64,000 bases of DNA from Sphingosinicella sp. CPCC 101087 (lineage in GTDB: Bacteria > Pseudomonadota > Alphaproteobacteria > Sphingomonadales > Sphingomonadaceae), in contig NZ_SBFF01000014.1 of assembly GCF_004151485.1 (NCBI RefSeq), positions 62,001 to 126,000 on the forward strand, given 5' to 3'. This document shows, one piece after another, positions 47,085 to 55,602 of the stretch. The notes beneath the pieces were generated by a model. That model ran no database searches. It was not told where the DNA came from and worked only from the letters and a program-made list of their open reading frames with translations. The translations under genes and the position numbers were made by a program. Numbering within the stretch: the stretch's first letter is position 1; every line of letters starts with the position of its first letter.

Positions 47085-48640
47085 GAGCCCTCCCCTGCGC
47101 CGGCGAGCGGCAGTTCGATGGTGACGATCGTGCCGCCGGCCGGGTCATCGGGCACGCCGGCCCAGATCCGCCCGCCAAAGGCCTCGGCGAAGCCCCTGGC
47201 GATGGCGAGCCCGAGTCCGCTTCCTTCTCCCGCCGACGATTGCCCCGCCCGGTAGAAGCGCTCGAAAATCCGTGAGAACTCGCCCGGCGGAATGCCCGGA
47301 CCCACGTCCCTGATCGACACGAGGATGCGCGATCGCCTCGTGACGGCCGAAACCGTGATCGGCGATTCCGGGCCGCTATATCGGACGGAATTTTCGAGGA
47401 CGTTGTAGAATACCTGCTCGAGCATGACCGGATCGGCCTTCACCAGGGCCTGGGACGGCGCGATGTTCTTGACGATCATGTGCCCGCTGCCGAGGCCGCG
47501 GACCATCGCGATCGCGGAGCCGAGAGCTTCCAGGGCATCGCAGGGCGTGAAGTGGTTGCGATCGAGCCCCGCCTGCAGGCGGCCGAGGTTGAGCAGGTTG
47601 GTCGTGTAGCGATTGAGGCGCGCGCATTGCTCACGGATCGTGCCGAGCATGTCCGCCTTGGCGGCCTCGTCCAGATCGCCGCCATATTGGGCAAGGCTGC
47701 TGGCCGATGCCGAAATGGCGCTGAGCGGGGTCCGCATGTCATGCGAGACCGACGAGAGCAGAGCTGTCTTGAACTCCTCGGATTTCCTGACGAGATCGGC
47801 CTCCGCAAGCCGTTCGAGCAGCAGGCAGCGCTCGGTGGCGATGCTGACGAGATTGACGAGGGCGCCCAGATCCTCCTCCTGGACTTCATGCTCGTTCCCC
47901 TCAGCCCATTCGAGAACGAGGATTCCGAGCGCCGCATCGGCGCTGGAGAGCAAGGAGGCCAGGCGGCTTCCATCGCGAAGCGCGGGCAGGCACTGCGTGA
48001 AGGCCTTCTCGGCCAGGCTCGAATGCTTCGGCTTCCGTCCCACGGATGCCAGGGCCTCCCCGCAAGCCACATGTAGCTCCACCTGCGCGCCGCCGCCGAC
48101 ATAGGCCTGAACCGCGTCGGCCACGCTGGGCAGGTTCACCGCCGCCTGAAGCATCTTGCTGAGATCCAGCAGCGACGAGACTCGCCGGGTCGCCCGCTCC
48201 GCCGCCCGCGCACGATCCCGAAGGCGTCCGGTCACGATCCCAGAGGCGACGGCGATGGCGTTGAACGCGATGATCGGAACATAGTCTTCGAGGCTGGCGA
48301 GGCTGAACCGAAAGGTCGGCTCGATCAGGAAGAAGTTGTAGGCAAGCGACGCGGCCAGCGCCGCTATCAGGCCGCCCCAGACTCCTTCGAGGGCGCCGGC
48401 AACGGTGACGCCGAGGAGGAATACGATCGCCGCGGTGATCGGCCGGCCGGAATTCTGGGCAATGGCCGAGCCGGCGGCAGCGGCCATGAACGCCGCGACG
48501 GCGGCGAAATGGACAAGCGGCGACCGCGCCGCCAGCGCGAGCCGCAAGGCGCGCGGCAACCCCGAGCGGCGGAGGAGAAGGGGGCGCAACGGTCTCGACA
48601 TGGGAAGATCCAACGACCGGGCTGGGGAAGCGGACGTCAT
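47081..48640 (-). CDS. KdpD-like sensor histidine kinase lacking the N-terminal KdpD sensor
   Basis: The 519-residue product begins with about 45 basic residues and four membrane helices of the DUF4118 type (FAAVAAFMAAAAGSAIA, ITAAIVFLLGVTVAGALEGV, AASLAYNFFLIEPTF, YVPIIAFNAIAVASGIVTG). It then has a GAF-like linker, the phospho-acceptor His in SSVSHDMRTPLSAI, and ATPase boxes NVLENSVRYSG, RDVGPGIPPGEF and GSGLGLAIARGF. Full KdpD has an extra N-terminal sensor/UspA part of nearly 400 residues, absent here. Start: ATG 48638-48640, overlapping the previous stop (ATGA). Confidence 0.9.
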   Translation of the reverse strand: MTSASPARSLDLPMSRPLRPLLLRRSGLPRALRLALAARSPLVHFAAVAAFMAAAAGSAIAQNSGRPITAAIVFLLGVTVAGALEGVWGGLIAALAASLAYNFFLIEPTFRFSLASLEDYVPIIAFNAIAVASGIVTGRLRDRARAAERATRRVSSLLDLSKMLQAAVNLPSVADAVQAYVGGGAQVELHVACGEALASVGRKPKHSSLAEKAFTQCLPALRDGSRLASLLSSADAALGILVLEWAEGNEHEVQEEDLGALVNLVSIATERCLLLERLAEADLVRKSEEFKTALLSSVSHDMRTPLSAISASASSLAQYGGDLDEAAKADMLGTIREQCARLNRYTTNLLNLGRLQAGLDRNHFTPCDALEALGSAIAMVRGLGSGHMIVKNIAPSQALVKADPVMLEQVFYNVLENSVRYSGPESPITVSAVTRRSRILVSIRDVGPGIPPGEFSRIFERFYRAGQSSAGEGSGLGLAIARGFAEAFGGRIWAGVPDDPAGGTIVTIELPLAGAGEGS

Positions 48641-49011
48641 CGCCGCCTCTTTGCCGGCTGGACTCCGGTTAGCACCCGCTCCGCTTCCCGGCACGCTCTG
48701 AACGGGCCGCCCGGAAGGCCGTTGAGCGCCGCCATGTCGTGATCGTGGATGAAGGTGGCCCGGCCGGACTGGAACTTGCGGCCGACCGACGAAGGCCGCG
48801 TCCCGAGCACCCAGCTTCCGTCGGACGTGCTGATGCGCGCGCGATCCCGGAAATATCTGACGGAAAAGCCGACTCCGCCTTCGCACACGAAGGCCACGGG
48901 TCTCGACGCGGCCGCCGGCCGAGAAGCGGCCAGCTCTGGTACGGACACGGCGACCGCGGCGAGCAGGAGAGGCACGGCGATGAGTCGCGCCGGGCGGATA
49001 TCGGAAAACAC
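48637..49011 (-). CDS. MliC-like lysozyme-inhibitor protein, first gene of the operon
   Basis: MliC proteins bind c-type lysozyme in the periplasm. The 124-residue product has a signal peptide (LIAVPLLLAAVAVSVPELAA). It then shows the MliC pattern: FVCEGGVGFSVRYFRDRARI near the start of the mature domain, SSVGRKFQSGRATFIHDHD, and a C-terminal Cys in FRACREAERVL (probable disulfide with the first Cys). There is no lipobox. It opens the six-gene overlapping operon and ends in ATGA with the kinase gene. Confidence 0.78.
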   Translation of the reverse strand: MFSDIRPARLIAVPLLLAAVAVSVPELAASRPAAASRPVAFVCEGGVGFSVRYFRDRARISTSDGSWVLGTRPSSVGRKFQSGRATFIHDHDMAALNGLPGGPFRACREAERVLTGVQPAKRRR

Positions 49012-49158
49012 GGCCTCAGCCTAGGGCAGACCAGGCTCGCGCGGTAACATGGAATTTATATGCGCGTGCCGATCCCTTCTGCAGGGGGCTCGCGGCCGAA
49101 GGGCAAGAAAGCGGAAAGTTCTCGCCGCTAGAGCGGCCGATCAGGGAGACGATTCGCA

Positions 49159-50211
49159 ATGCTGGCCAATCTTGCCGGTCCGACGGTCCGGATAGCCGAT
49201 CTCGCCGATCCCGCGGAGCGTCGGCGGATCGACGATTTCGTGCGTGGCCAGGCGGAATGCGGGCCCTTTCATCGTCCCGGCTGGAGCCGCGGAGTCGAGG
49301 CGGGAACGGGGCAGCCGGCGCATTACCTCGTCGCCGAGCGGGGCGATGGAACGATCAGCGGTGTGCTTCCGCTGAGTCGCATCGGATCGCCCATCTTCGG
49401 AACCGCACTCGTTTCCGCCGGCTTCGGCGTCGGCGGCGGCATCGCGGCGATGGACGAGGAGGCGATCCAGGCGCTCGCCGATGCAGCCTGGGCGGCGGCA
49501 CAGGCCCAGGGATGCGCTTCGGTCGAGCTTCGCGGCGGACCGGTCCCGTCCCGGTGGCAAAAAGAGGAAGGCGTCTATGCCGGGTTCGCGCGCGCCCTTC
49601 CGAAGGGTGACGAGGCGATCCTCAAGGCCATTCCCCGCAAGCAACGCGCCGAAGTCCGGCGGGCCATGGGCCTGGGCCTGGAAGTCCGGAGCGGACGAAG
49701 CCCCGAATTGGTGGACCTTCATTACCGCGTCTACGCCGAAAGCGTGCGCAATCTCGGGACGCCGGTCTTTCCCAGATCCCTGTTCCGGGCGATGCTGGAG
49801 GAATTTGGCGAAGATGCCGACATCCTTGTCGTGCTTGGCCAGGGTCGGCCCACGGCCGCCGTGCTCAGCTTCTACGACAAGGGGACCGTCTTTCCCTACT
49901 GGGGCGGCGGGACACGCGATGCGCGGCGGCTGAGGGCCAACGATCTCATGTATTTCGCGCTGATGCGCCAGGCCTCCGAACGGGGCTGCGCCCGCTTCGA
50001 CTTCGGCCGGTCGAAAGTCGGCACGGGTGCCTTCGCCTTCAAGAAGAATTGGGGCTTCACGCCCGAGCCGCTGACCTATGCGCGCCAAGGCGCGCATCGC
50101 GACATCAACCCGCTCAGCCCGAAGCACCGGATGGTGACGAGCTTGTGGCAGCGGCTCCCGCTGGGAGTGGCCAATCGCCTGGGACCGTTCATCGCGAAAG
50201 GCCTTGGCTGA
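49159..50211 (+). CDS. FemAB-family, PEP-CTERM system-associated acyltransferase-like protein
   Basis: The 350-residue product has the two GNAT-like halves of FemAB proteins. It shows VELRGGPVPSRWQKEEGVYA and later VLSFYDKGTVFPYWGGGTRD, NDLMYFALMRQASERGC and FDFGRSKVGTGAFAFKKNWG, which are typical of the subfamily found in exosortase (PEP-CTERM) exopolysaccharide loci. No exosortase or PEP-CTERM genes are in the window, so it is an orphan here. It is divergent from the operon on its left. Confidence 0.83.
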   Translation: MLANLAGPTVRIADLADPAERRRIDDFVRGQAECGPFHRPGWSRGVEAGTGQPAHYLVAERGDGTISGVLPLSRIGSPIFGTALVSAGFGVGGGIAAMDEEAIQALADAAWAAAQAQGCASVELRGGPVPSRWQKEEGVYAGFARALPKGDEAILKAIPRKQRAEVRRAMGLGLEVRSGRSPELVDLHYRVYAESVRNLGTPVFPRSLFRAMLEEFGEDADILVVLGQGRPTAAVLSFYDKGTVFPYWGGGTRDARRLRANDLMYFALMRQASERGCARFDFGRSKVGTGAFAFKKNWGFTPEPLTYARQGAHRDINPLSPKHRMVTSLWQRLPLGVANRLGPFIAKGLG

Positions 50212-50223
50212 TCGGGCGCTCGG

Positions 50224-51042
50224 CTAATCGGCGAGCGGCCCGAATTTGGGCTCGGTCTTGCCCAGCCGTGCCTTGACCGCTTCCTCGAGATCGGCGCTGA
50301 CCAGTGCGGCCGCGTTCCACAAGGCGACATCGCGAAGGCCGTCTTCGATCGGGCGGCCGCGGCTGTGGTTGAGGCTGCGCTTGGCGCCGGCCACGGCGAG
50401 CGGCGATTTGGCGGCGATGGTCTCCGCCAGTCCGCGCGCAGCGGCCATCGCAGCTTCGCGACTCGCCTCGAGCCGGTTGATGAGGCCGTAGCGCGCGGCT
50501 TCCTCGGCGCCCATTCGGCGGCCGGTGAAAGCGAGCTCGCGGACGACCCCGTGCGGTAGAAGGTAGCCGAGCCGCTGGAGCGTGCCGAGATCGGCGGTGA
50601 TCGCGACATCGACCTCTGCGACCTGAAAGAAGGCGTCGGCCGAGGCGACGCGAAGATCGCAGGCGCTGACAAGATCGACACCCGCGCCGATGCAGCCGCC
50701 GTGGATGGCGGCGATCACCGGCGGCCGCGCCGCTTCAGCCGCGCCGAAAGCCTGCTGCAGCCATTCGATGTGGCGCAATCGCGCTTCGGCGGCCCGCCCT
50801 GGATCCTGCGACGGCGGGAATTGCCGCGACGCATATTCGAGATCGAGGCCGGCGCTGAAATGCCGGCCACGACCGCTGAGCAGAATGGCGCGCACCGCAG
50901 GATCCCGGCCGACCGCGCGGAGCGCCTCGCCGATCGCGGCGAACATCTCGCCGTCCATCGCGTTCAGCCGATCCGGCCGGGCCAGCTCGACATGTGCCAC
51001 CCCGCCGGCAATCGCCACCTCGACGCGCTTCGCTTCCGTCAT
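50224..51042 (-). CDS. Crotonase-family enzyme, delta3,5-delta2,4-dienoyl-CoA isomerase-like
   Basis: The 272-residue product has the crotonase oxyanion segments SGRGRHFSAGLDLE and IHGGCIGAGVDLVSACDL. The sequence ADAFFQVAEVDVAITADLGT, with its acidic residues, matches the dienoyl-CoA isomerase branch (EVDxGxAADxGTLQRL type). This enzyme moves double bonds in unsaturated fatty-acid beta-oxidation. The ATG at 51040-51042 follows AGGAGATGG. No other beta-oxidation genes are adjacent. Confidence 0.87.
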   Translation of the reverse strand: MTEAKRVEVAIAGGVAHVELARPDRLNAMDGEMFAAIGEALRAVGRDPAVRAILLSGRGRHFSAGLDLEYASRQFPPSQDPGRAAEARLRHIEWLQQAFGAAEAARPPVIAAIHGGCIGAGVDLVSACDLRVASADAFFQVAEVDVAITADLGTLQRLGYLLPHGVVRELAFTGRRMGAEEAARYGLINRLEASREAAMAAARGLAETIAAKSPLAVAGAKRSLNHSRGRPIEDGLRDVALWNAAALVSADLEEAVKARLGKTEPKFGPLAD

Positions 51043-51262
51043 CTTCCATCTCCTCGGCTGCCGCCTATCGCCCGGCGCGGCCGTCGGACCAAGCGGCGTC
51101 TTCGCCATTCACGTCACTGCAACCGACGCCGCCTATCGAGGCGGCAGGAAGTGAATTTTTCAACCGGGCTGGACCCGGGCCCGGCGAGACCCCAATTATT
51201 GCTGCGCTGCAGCAGCGATGCAGGGATAATGACGCCGACGGCCCATCGGGAAAAGGAAAGAA

Positions 51263-51673
51263 GTGACCGAACGACCTACTCTCAGTGCACGCTTGCCGAG
51301 CAAGACGATGCCTGCCGACGAACTGCTCGGCACGGCGATCCGGACGAGGACATGCGTCCGCGCGGTGTACAACCGGACGGCGATCCGCATGGCGCCGCAT
51401 GCGCTCTATCGCCGGAATGACGACCTGTTCGTCGACGGCGTCGTCCTGGAGCGGGACGGCCAACCGCCGCGCGAGCTGAAGCTTGGCACCTTCAAGCTGG
51501 ACGGCCTCAAGGATCTCGCCTCGGCGCTGCTGCGCTTCGATCCCCAGCCGGTGTTCGATCCGCAGGCGGCCAAATATACCAGCGAGGTGGAGCTGATCGC
51601 GCGCGTCGCCGACACAACCGGCGCTGCAACCGGCGAACGAACCCGGCGGCGGCCGGCAAGCCGGGCTGGCTGA
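51263..51673 (+). CDS. Unknown protein, weakly WYL-like
   Basis: The 136-residue product begins at GTG after AAAAGGAAAG. The central part (RMAPHALYRRNDDLFVDGVV, then KLGTFKLDGLKDL) resembles the strand-rich half of a WYL domain, which binds nucleic acids or nucleotides, but the WYL triad is missing. Function is unknown. It is followed by the [2Fe-2S] protein gene 53 bases later. Confidence 0.5.
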   Translation: MTERPTLSARLPSKTMPADELLGTAIRTRTCVRAVYNRTAIRMAPHALYRRNDDLFVDGVVLERDGQPPRELKLGTFKLDGLKDLASALLRFDPQPVFDPQAAKYTSEVELIARVADTTGAATGERTRRRPASRAG

Positions 51674-51726
51674 AGACCGGCGCCGGTCCTTCCCTTCTCC
51701 CCCGAAATGCCGGTAGGAACCCGGCC

Positions 51727-52281
51727 ATGACCCGCTTCACCGTGAATGGTCAGCCGGTTCATTACCGGATGGACCCGGATACGCCCTTGCTGTGGGCGCT
51801 GCGTGACGCGTCCAACCTGACCGGCACCAAGTTCGGATGCGGCACCGGCCATTGCGGCGCCTGCACCGTTCACGTCGACGGCAATGCCGTGCGCAGCTGC
51901 CGGGTGCGGATCGCCGACCTGGAAGGCACGTTCGTCACGACGATCGAAGGCTTGTCGCGCGACCGTTCGCATCCGGTTCAGCAGGCCTTCGCGGCCGACA
52001 TGGTGCCGCAATGCGGCTATTGCATACCCGGCATGATCATGGCGGTGGCGGCTTTGATCGATCGCAACGACACCCCGACCGACGGCGAGATCGACGCGGC
52101 GATCACCAATATCTGCCGCTGTGGGATCTATCCCCGGCTGCGCCAGTCGATCCGGAGGGCGCTGCGAATCAAGAGCGGCCGCGAAAGGGCCGCCGGGGCG
52201 CCGCCGCCCGGCATCGCGCCGGAAGACGCGGTGCGCGAAGTGCCGGCGCTGCGCGAGCCGCCGGCGGCCGAGCGGCCCTAG
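51727..52281 (+). CDS. [2Fe-2S] subunit of a molybdenum hydroxylase (IorA-like), orphan
   Basis: The 184-residue product has the plant-type [2Fe-2S] motif CGTGHCGACTV (Cys about 37, 42, 45 and 57) and the second cluster motif CGYCIPGM with CRCG downstream, as in isoquinoline 1-oxidoreductase alpha subunits. Its C-terminal tail of about 30 residues is proline-rich. The large molybdenum subunit normally lies next to this gene, but no such gene is in the window. The partner must be elsewhere or lost. Confidence 0.88.
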   Translation: MTRFTVNGQPVHYRMDPDTPLLWALRDASNLTGTKFGCGTGHCGACTVHVDGNAVRSCRVRIADLEGTFVTTIEGLSRDRSHPVQQAFAADMVPQCGYCIPGMIMAVAALIDRNDTPTDGEIDAAITNICRCGIYPRLRQSIRRALRIKSGRERAAGAPPPGIAPEDAVREVPALREPPAAERP

Positions 52282-52429
52282 GCCGCGCGCGCGACTGTCC
52301 CCGTCTGGAGCGGCCGCGAGAAGTCAATCCTTGCATTGGGATGACCGGCCGGTTCAGGGTCCGCTCATCGACTCTCTGCCACAGGTTATCCCAAGAGGCG
52401 GGATCGCCGCCGACAGTAGGAGTATCTCG

Positions 52430-53302
52430 ATGCGTAGAGCATTGCTCAGTTTGATCATGGCGGCGACGGTGTTGAGCCCGATAGCCGCTCAGGCACAGGA
52501 TCGCGGCCAACGCCTGGACCGCGGCCGGGCGACGTCCGAACAGAGGCAGGCGGTCTCGGAACGGCGCGCCCAGCGCGTCGAGAATCGTGCTCAGCGCCAA
52601 CAGGCGCGTCAAGCGGCACGGGCCGACAATCGTGAGGCGCGTCAGCAGGTCCGGCAATCGAACCGCCAGGCGCAGCGGAGCGCCGTGGCCCAGCGCCAGC
52701 GTGGGGAACGAGGCAATCGCGCCGGCCGTCCCGGCAGCGTCTATCCGCAGGCGTGGCAGGGTAACCCGAACGACCCGGCACTTCGGCGCTATCAGCAGCT
52801 CGAGCGCCAGAACCAGTATCGCTACGGCACCCGCGAGCAGCGCCGCGAGATCCGCCGGGAGCAGCGCGGGGATCGGCGCGACTGGCGGCAGGACCGCCGC
52901 GAGGATCGCCGCGACTGGCGGCGGGACCGTCGGGACGACCGGCGCGATTGGCGCCAGGACCGCCGGGCGGACCGGCGTGACTGGCGGCGCGACTGGGATC
53001 GTCGGAGCTGGCGCAACGACCGGCGCTACGACTGGCAGGGCTGGCGCTATCGCAATCGCCACATCTATCGGCAGTCGCCTTATTACGCACCCTACCGGAA
53101 CCACCGCTATTCGCGCTTTTCGGTCGGCCTCTTCCTGCAGCCCATGTTCTACAACGATCGCTACTGGATCGGCGATCCGTGGCAGTACCGGCTGCCGGCG
53201 GCTCCGGCCGGGACGCGGTGGGTGCGCTACTATGACGACGTGATCCTGGTCGACGTCTACAATGGCGAGGTGATCGACGTGATCTACGACTTCTTCTGGT
53301 AG
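52430..53302 (+). CDS. RcnB-family exported protein with arginine-rich repeats
   Basis: The 290-residue product has a signal peptide (LLSLIMAATVLSPIAAQAQ). A very basic middle (residues about 25-195) is followed by the RcnB domain (SVGLFLQPMFYNDRYWIGDP, then GTRWVRYYDDVILVDVYNGE and VIDVIYDFFW). RcnB is a periplasmic protein linked to Ni/Co balance in E. coli. The middle contains the 11-residue repeat RDWRxDRRxDR (three and a half copies). The start is supported by TAGGAG upstream. Confidence 0.85.
   Translation: MRRALLSLIMAATVLSPIAAQAQDRGQRLDRGRATSEQRQAVSERRAQRVENRAQRQQARQAARADNREARQQVRQSNRQAQRSAVAQRQRGERGNRAGRPGSVYPQAWQGNPNDPALRRYQQLERQNQYRYGTREQRREIRREQRGDRRDWRQDRREDRRDWRRDRRDDRRDWRQDRRADRRDWRRDWDRRSWRNDRRYDWQGWRYRNRHIYRQSPYYAPYRNHRYSRFSVGLFLQPMFYNDRYWIGDPWQYRLPAAPAGTRWVRYYDDVILVDVYNGEVIDVIYDFFW
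52877..52990 (+). repeat. 33-base tandem repeat inside the RcnB gene
   Basis: Three full 33-base units (starting at 52877, 52910, 52943) and the start of a fourth (52976), each coding RDWR-x-DRR-x-DR. The base sequences differ more than the residues, so the protein repeat is maintained. Confidence 0.8.
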
Positions 53303-53363
53303 GTGTCGCGAAGGCGGGCATGCGCGCCATGTCCGCACGAACCTCCGGAGAAGAATGAAACGG

Positions 53364-53394
53364 GCGCCCCGCCGACTTCGTGTCGGCGGGGCGC
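53364..53394 (+). terminator. Terminator-like perfect hairpin after the RcnB gene
   Basis: Two perfect 13-base GC-rich arms (53364-53376 and 53382-53394) with loop TTCGT. There is no T run, so it may be an intergenic hairpin that still stops or protects RNA. Confidence 0.55.
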
Positions 53395-53485
53395 TCCGCG
53401 TTCCGGCGGTGAAACCAGGGGTTGCCAGCCGAGGCCGACGTGCCGCATTGAACGCGGCTCTGCCGGTATCCAGGGGGACCCGCCG

Positions 53486-54790
53486 ATGATCATACGCCTG
53501 CTCGCCGCCTTCGCCTTGCTCCTTGCCGCCCCGGCGGCTGCCCAGACAGCGGCGGCGCCCGGCGAGGGGGCCGAGAGCCGGACCATCGTCGTCCATGCGG
53601 GACGGCTGATCGCCGATCCTTCCGAGCCGGCGCGCGGGCCTTCGACGATCCTGATCGCCGACGGCCGGATCCAGAGCGTCGCCGAGGGTCTGCAGCCGCC
53701 GCCGCCCGGCGCGCGGCTGGTCGACCTCTCGGCCCTCACCGTCCTGCCCGGCCTCATCGATTCCCACGTCCATCTGTCCGGCAATCCCGGCGGCGAATTC
53801 TGGCGCGAGGCGGTTGACCCGGACGAATATGCCGTCGTGCTGGGGGTCGAAAATGCGCTTCGCACCGCGCGGGCCGGCTTCACGACGGTGCGCGATCTCG
53901 GATCGCCGCCACAGGTCGGTCACGTGCTCCGGCGCGGCACCGCCGAAGGCCGCTTCCCCGGCCCGCGGATTCTCTCCTCGGGGCCCGGCCTTTCGATCAT
54001 CGGCGGCCATGGCGACGTCAGCGGCTTCCGCCCGGAGGTGGTCGAGGCGCTGTCTGCGGGCAATGTCTGCACCGGCCCGGAGCAATGCGCCGCGCGGGTC
54101 CGCGAGGCTTCGCGCGCCGGCGCGGACGTCATCAAGTTCACGGCGACGGGCGGGGTGCTGTCGCAGCAGGCGCGCGGTCTTGAAGCGCATTTCACCGACG
54201 CCGAGATGCGAGCGATCGTCGAGACCGCCCACTCGCTCGGCCTCAAGGTCGCGGCCCACGCCCATGGCGCGCGCGGCATCGAAGCCGCGGCACGGGTCGG
54301 AGTCGATTCCATCGAACACGGCACCTTCGCCGACGCGGCCGCCATCGAAGCGATGGGTCGGTCGGGCACCGCGCTCGTGCCGACCCTGATGGCATACACG
54401 GGAATCCGCGAGGGGCTCGAGCAGAATCGCTACACGCCGCCCGTCGCTGCCAAGGTGCGCGAGACTCTCGAACTGGTCGGAAGGGCGGCCCGGGCGGCGC
54501 GTGCCGCCGACGTGCCGGTGGTGTTCGGCACGGACGCCGGCGTATTCGAGCATGGCCGAAACGCCGAGGAGTTCGCGCTGCTGGTCGAACGGGTCGGCAT
54601 GAGCCCGGCGGAGGCGATCGCATCGGCGACGACGGCGGCGGCGCGGCTGCTGGGGCTCGAGACCGAGGTCGGCCGGATCGCACCCGGCTACTCCGCCGAC
54701 CTTATCGCCGTCTCCGGCGATCCGCTCGAGAATGTACGGGCGCTGGAGGATGTGGAATATGTGATGGTGCGCGGCCGCACCGTGGAGTGA
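53486..54790 (+). CDS. Exported amidohydrolase (imidazolonepropionase-like)
   Basis: The 434-residue product has a signal peptide (IIRLLAAFALLLAAPAAAQ). The amidohydrolase metal site is clear: GLIDSHVHLSG, the Lys in ADVIKFTATGGV, AAHAHGARGIEAA, DSIEHGTFAD and the last Asp in VVFGTDAGVFEHG. It resembles Xaa-Pro dipeptidase/imidazolonepropionase-like enzymes. Substrate is unknown. It is followed 11 bases later by a prolyl-hydroxylase-like gene. Confidence 0.88.
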   Translation: MIIRLLAAFALLLAAPAAAQTAAAPGEGAESRTIVVHAGRLIADPSEPARGPSTILIADGRIQSVAEGLQPPPPGARLVDLSALTVLPGLIDSHVHLSGNPGGEFWREAVDPDEYAVVLGVENALRTARAGFTTVRDLGSPPQVGHVLRRGTAEGRFPGPRILSSGPGLSIIGGHGDVSGFRPEVVEALSAGNVCTGPEQCAARVREASRAGADVIKFTATGGVLSQQARGLEAHFTDAEMRAIVETAHSLGLKVAAHAHGARGIEAAARVGVDSIEHGTFADAAAIEAMGRSGTALVPTLMAYTGIREGLEQNRYTPPVAAKVRETLELVGRAARAARAADVPVVFGTDAGVFEHGRNAEEFALLVERVGMSPAEAIASATTAAARLLGLETEVGRIAPGYSADLIAVSGDPLENVRALEDVEYVMVRGRTVE

Positions 54791-54801
54791 GAGAGAGGCG
54801 A

Positions 54802-55479
54802 ATGAGCTCGAACGTCGTCGATTACAAGGTCGCGATCGGCCGGTGGGTGAAGGACCGGCTGTCTCGCAATCCGACCGTGTTCAAGATCCCTTCCAAGGAT
54901 ATAGACATTTTCGTCGCTCGCGATTTCCTCACGCGCACCGAATGCGAGGGGTTGATGCGGCGGATCGACGTCGAGCGAATCCCGTCTCAATTGCTGTCGC
55001 CGACCGAGGATCCCGAGTTCCGGACCAGCGAGAGCTGCAACATGAATCCGGCCGATCCGCTGGTGCGGCAGATCGAGGACAAGATCACCGGGCTGATGGG
55101 AATCCAGCCGGAACATGGCGAGACGATCCAGGGCCAGCGCTATGCGGTAGGCCAGCAGTTCAAGGCACATTACGACTTCTTCAGTCCGAGCGAGCCTTAC
55201 TGGCCGACGATGGAGCGCTGCGGCGGCCAGCGGACCTGGACGGCAATGGTATTCCTGAACGCACCGGAGGAGGGTGGCCAGACCGCCTTTCCCGACGCCG
55301 GGCTGAAGATCGCGCCGCGGGCCGGCAACCTGCTGACCTGGAACAATATGGACGCGGAGGGACGGCCGAACAATTTCACCCTGCATCAGGGGTGTCCGGT
55401 GCTCGCCGGCTGCAAATATGTGATCACCAAATGGTATCGCGAGCGCCCGTGGAGCTACATGGACGTCCAGACCTACTGA
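54802..55479 (+). CDS. 2-oxoglutarate/Fe(II)-dependent prolyl 4-hydroxylase-like protein
   Basis: The 225-residue product ends in a P4Hc domain with iron ligands His123 and Asp125 in KAHYDFF and His195 in NFTLHQGCPV. Lys205 in GCKYVITKWYRERPW would hold 2-oxoglutarate. There is no signal peptide, so it acts in the cytoplasm. The start at 54802 follows GAGAGAGGCG. It may be co-transcribed with the amidohydrolase, but a shared pathway is not known. Confidence 0.88.
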   Translation: MSSNVVDYKVAIGRWVKDRLSRNPTVFKIPSKDIDIFVARDFLTRTECEGLMRRIDVERIPSQLLSPTEDPEFRTSESCNMNPADPLVRQIEDKITGLMGIQPEHGETIQGQRYAVGQQFKAHYDFFSPSEPYWPTMERCGGQRTWTAMVFLNAPEEGGQTAFPDAGLKIAPRAGNLLTWNNMDAEGRPNNFTLHQGCPVLAGCKYVITKWYRERPWSYMDVQTY

Positions 55480-55602
55480 GGGCGGCCCGATAAGGGATCG
55501 CCCGGATCCCCGCCTCCGCCCAAGACGCCCGCCGACGGATTGCCGCCGCCCCGTCGCTGTATTATGCACATCCCACACCTAGTCCGACGGGAAAAATCTA
55601 TC

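Noticed and set aside
46407-48640. Reading the two-component pair as true KdpDE of a potassium pump operon
   Set aside because: No kdpFABC genes in the window and the N-terminal KdpD sensor is missing.
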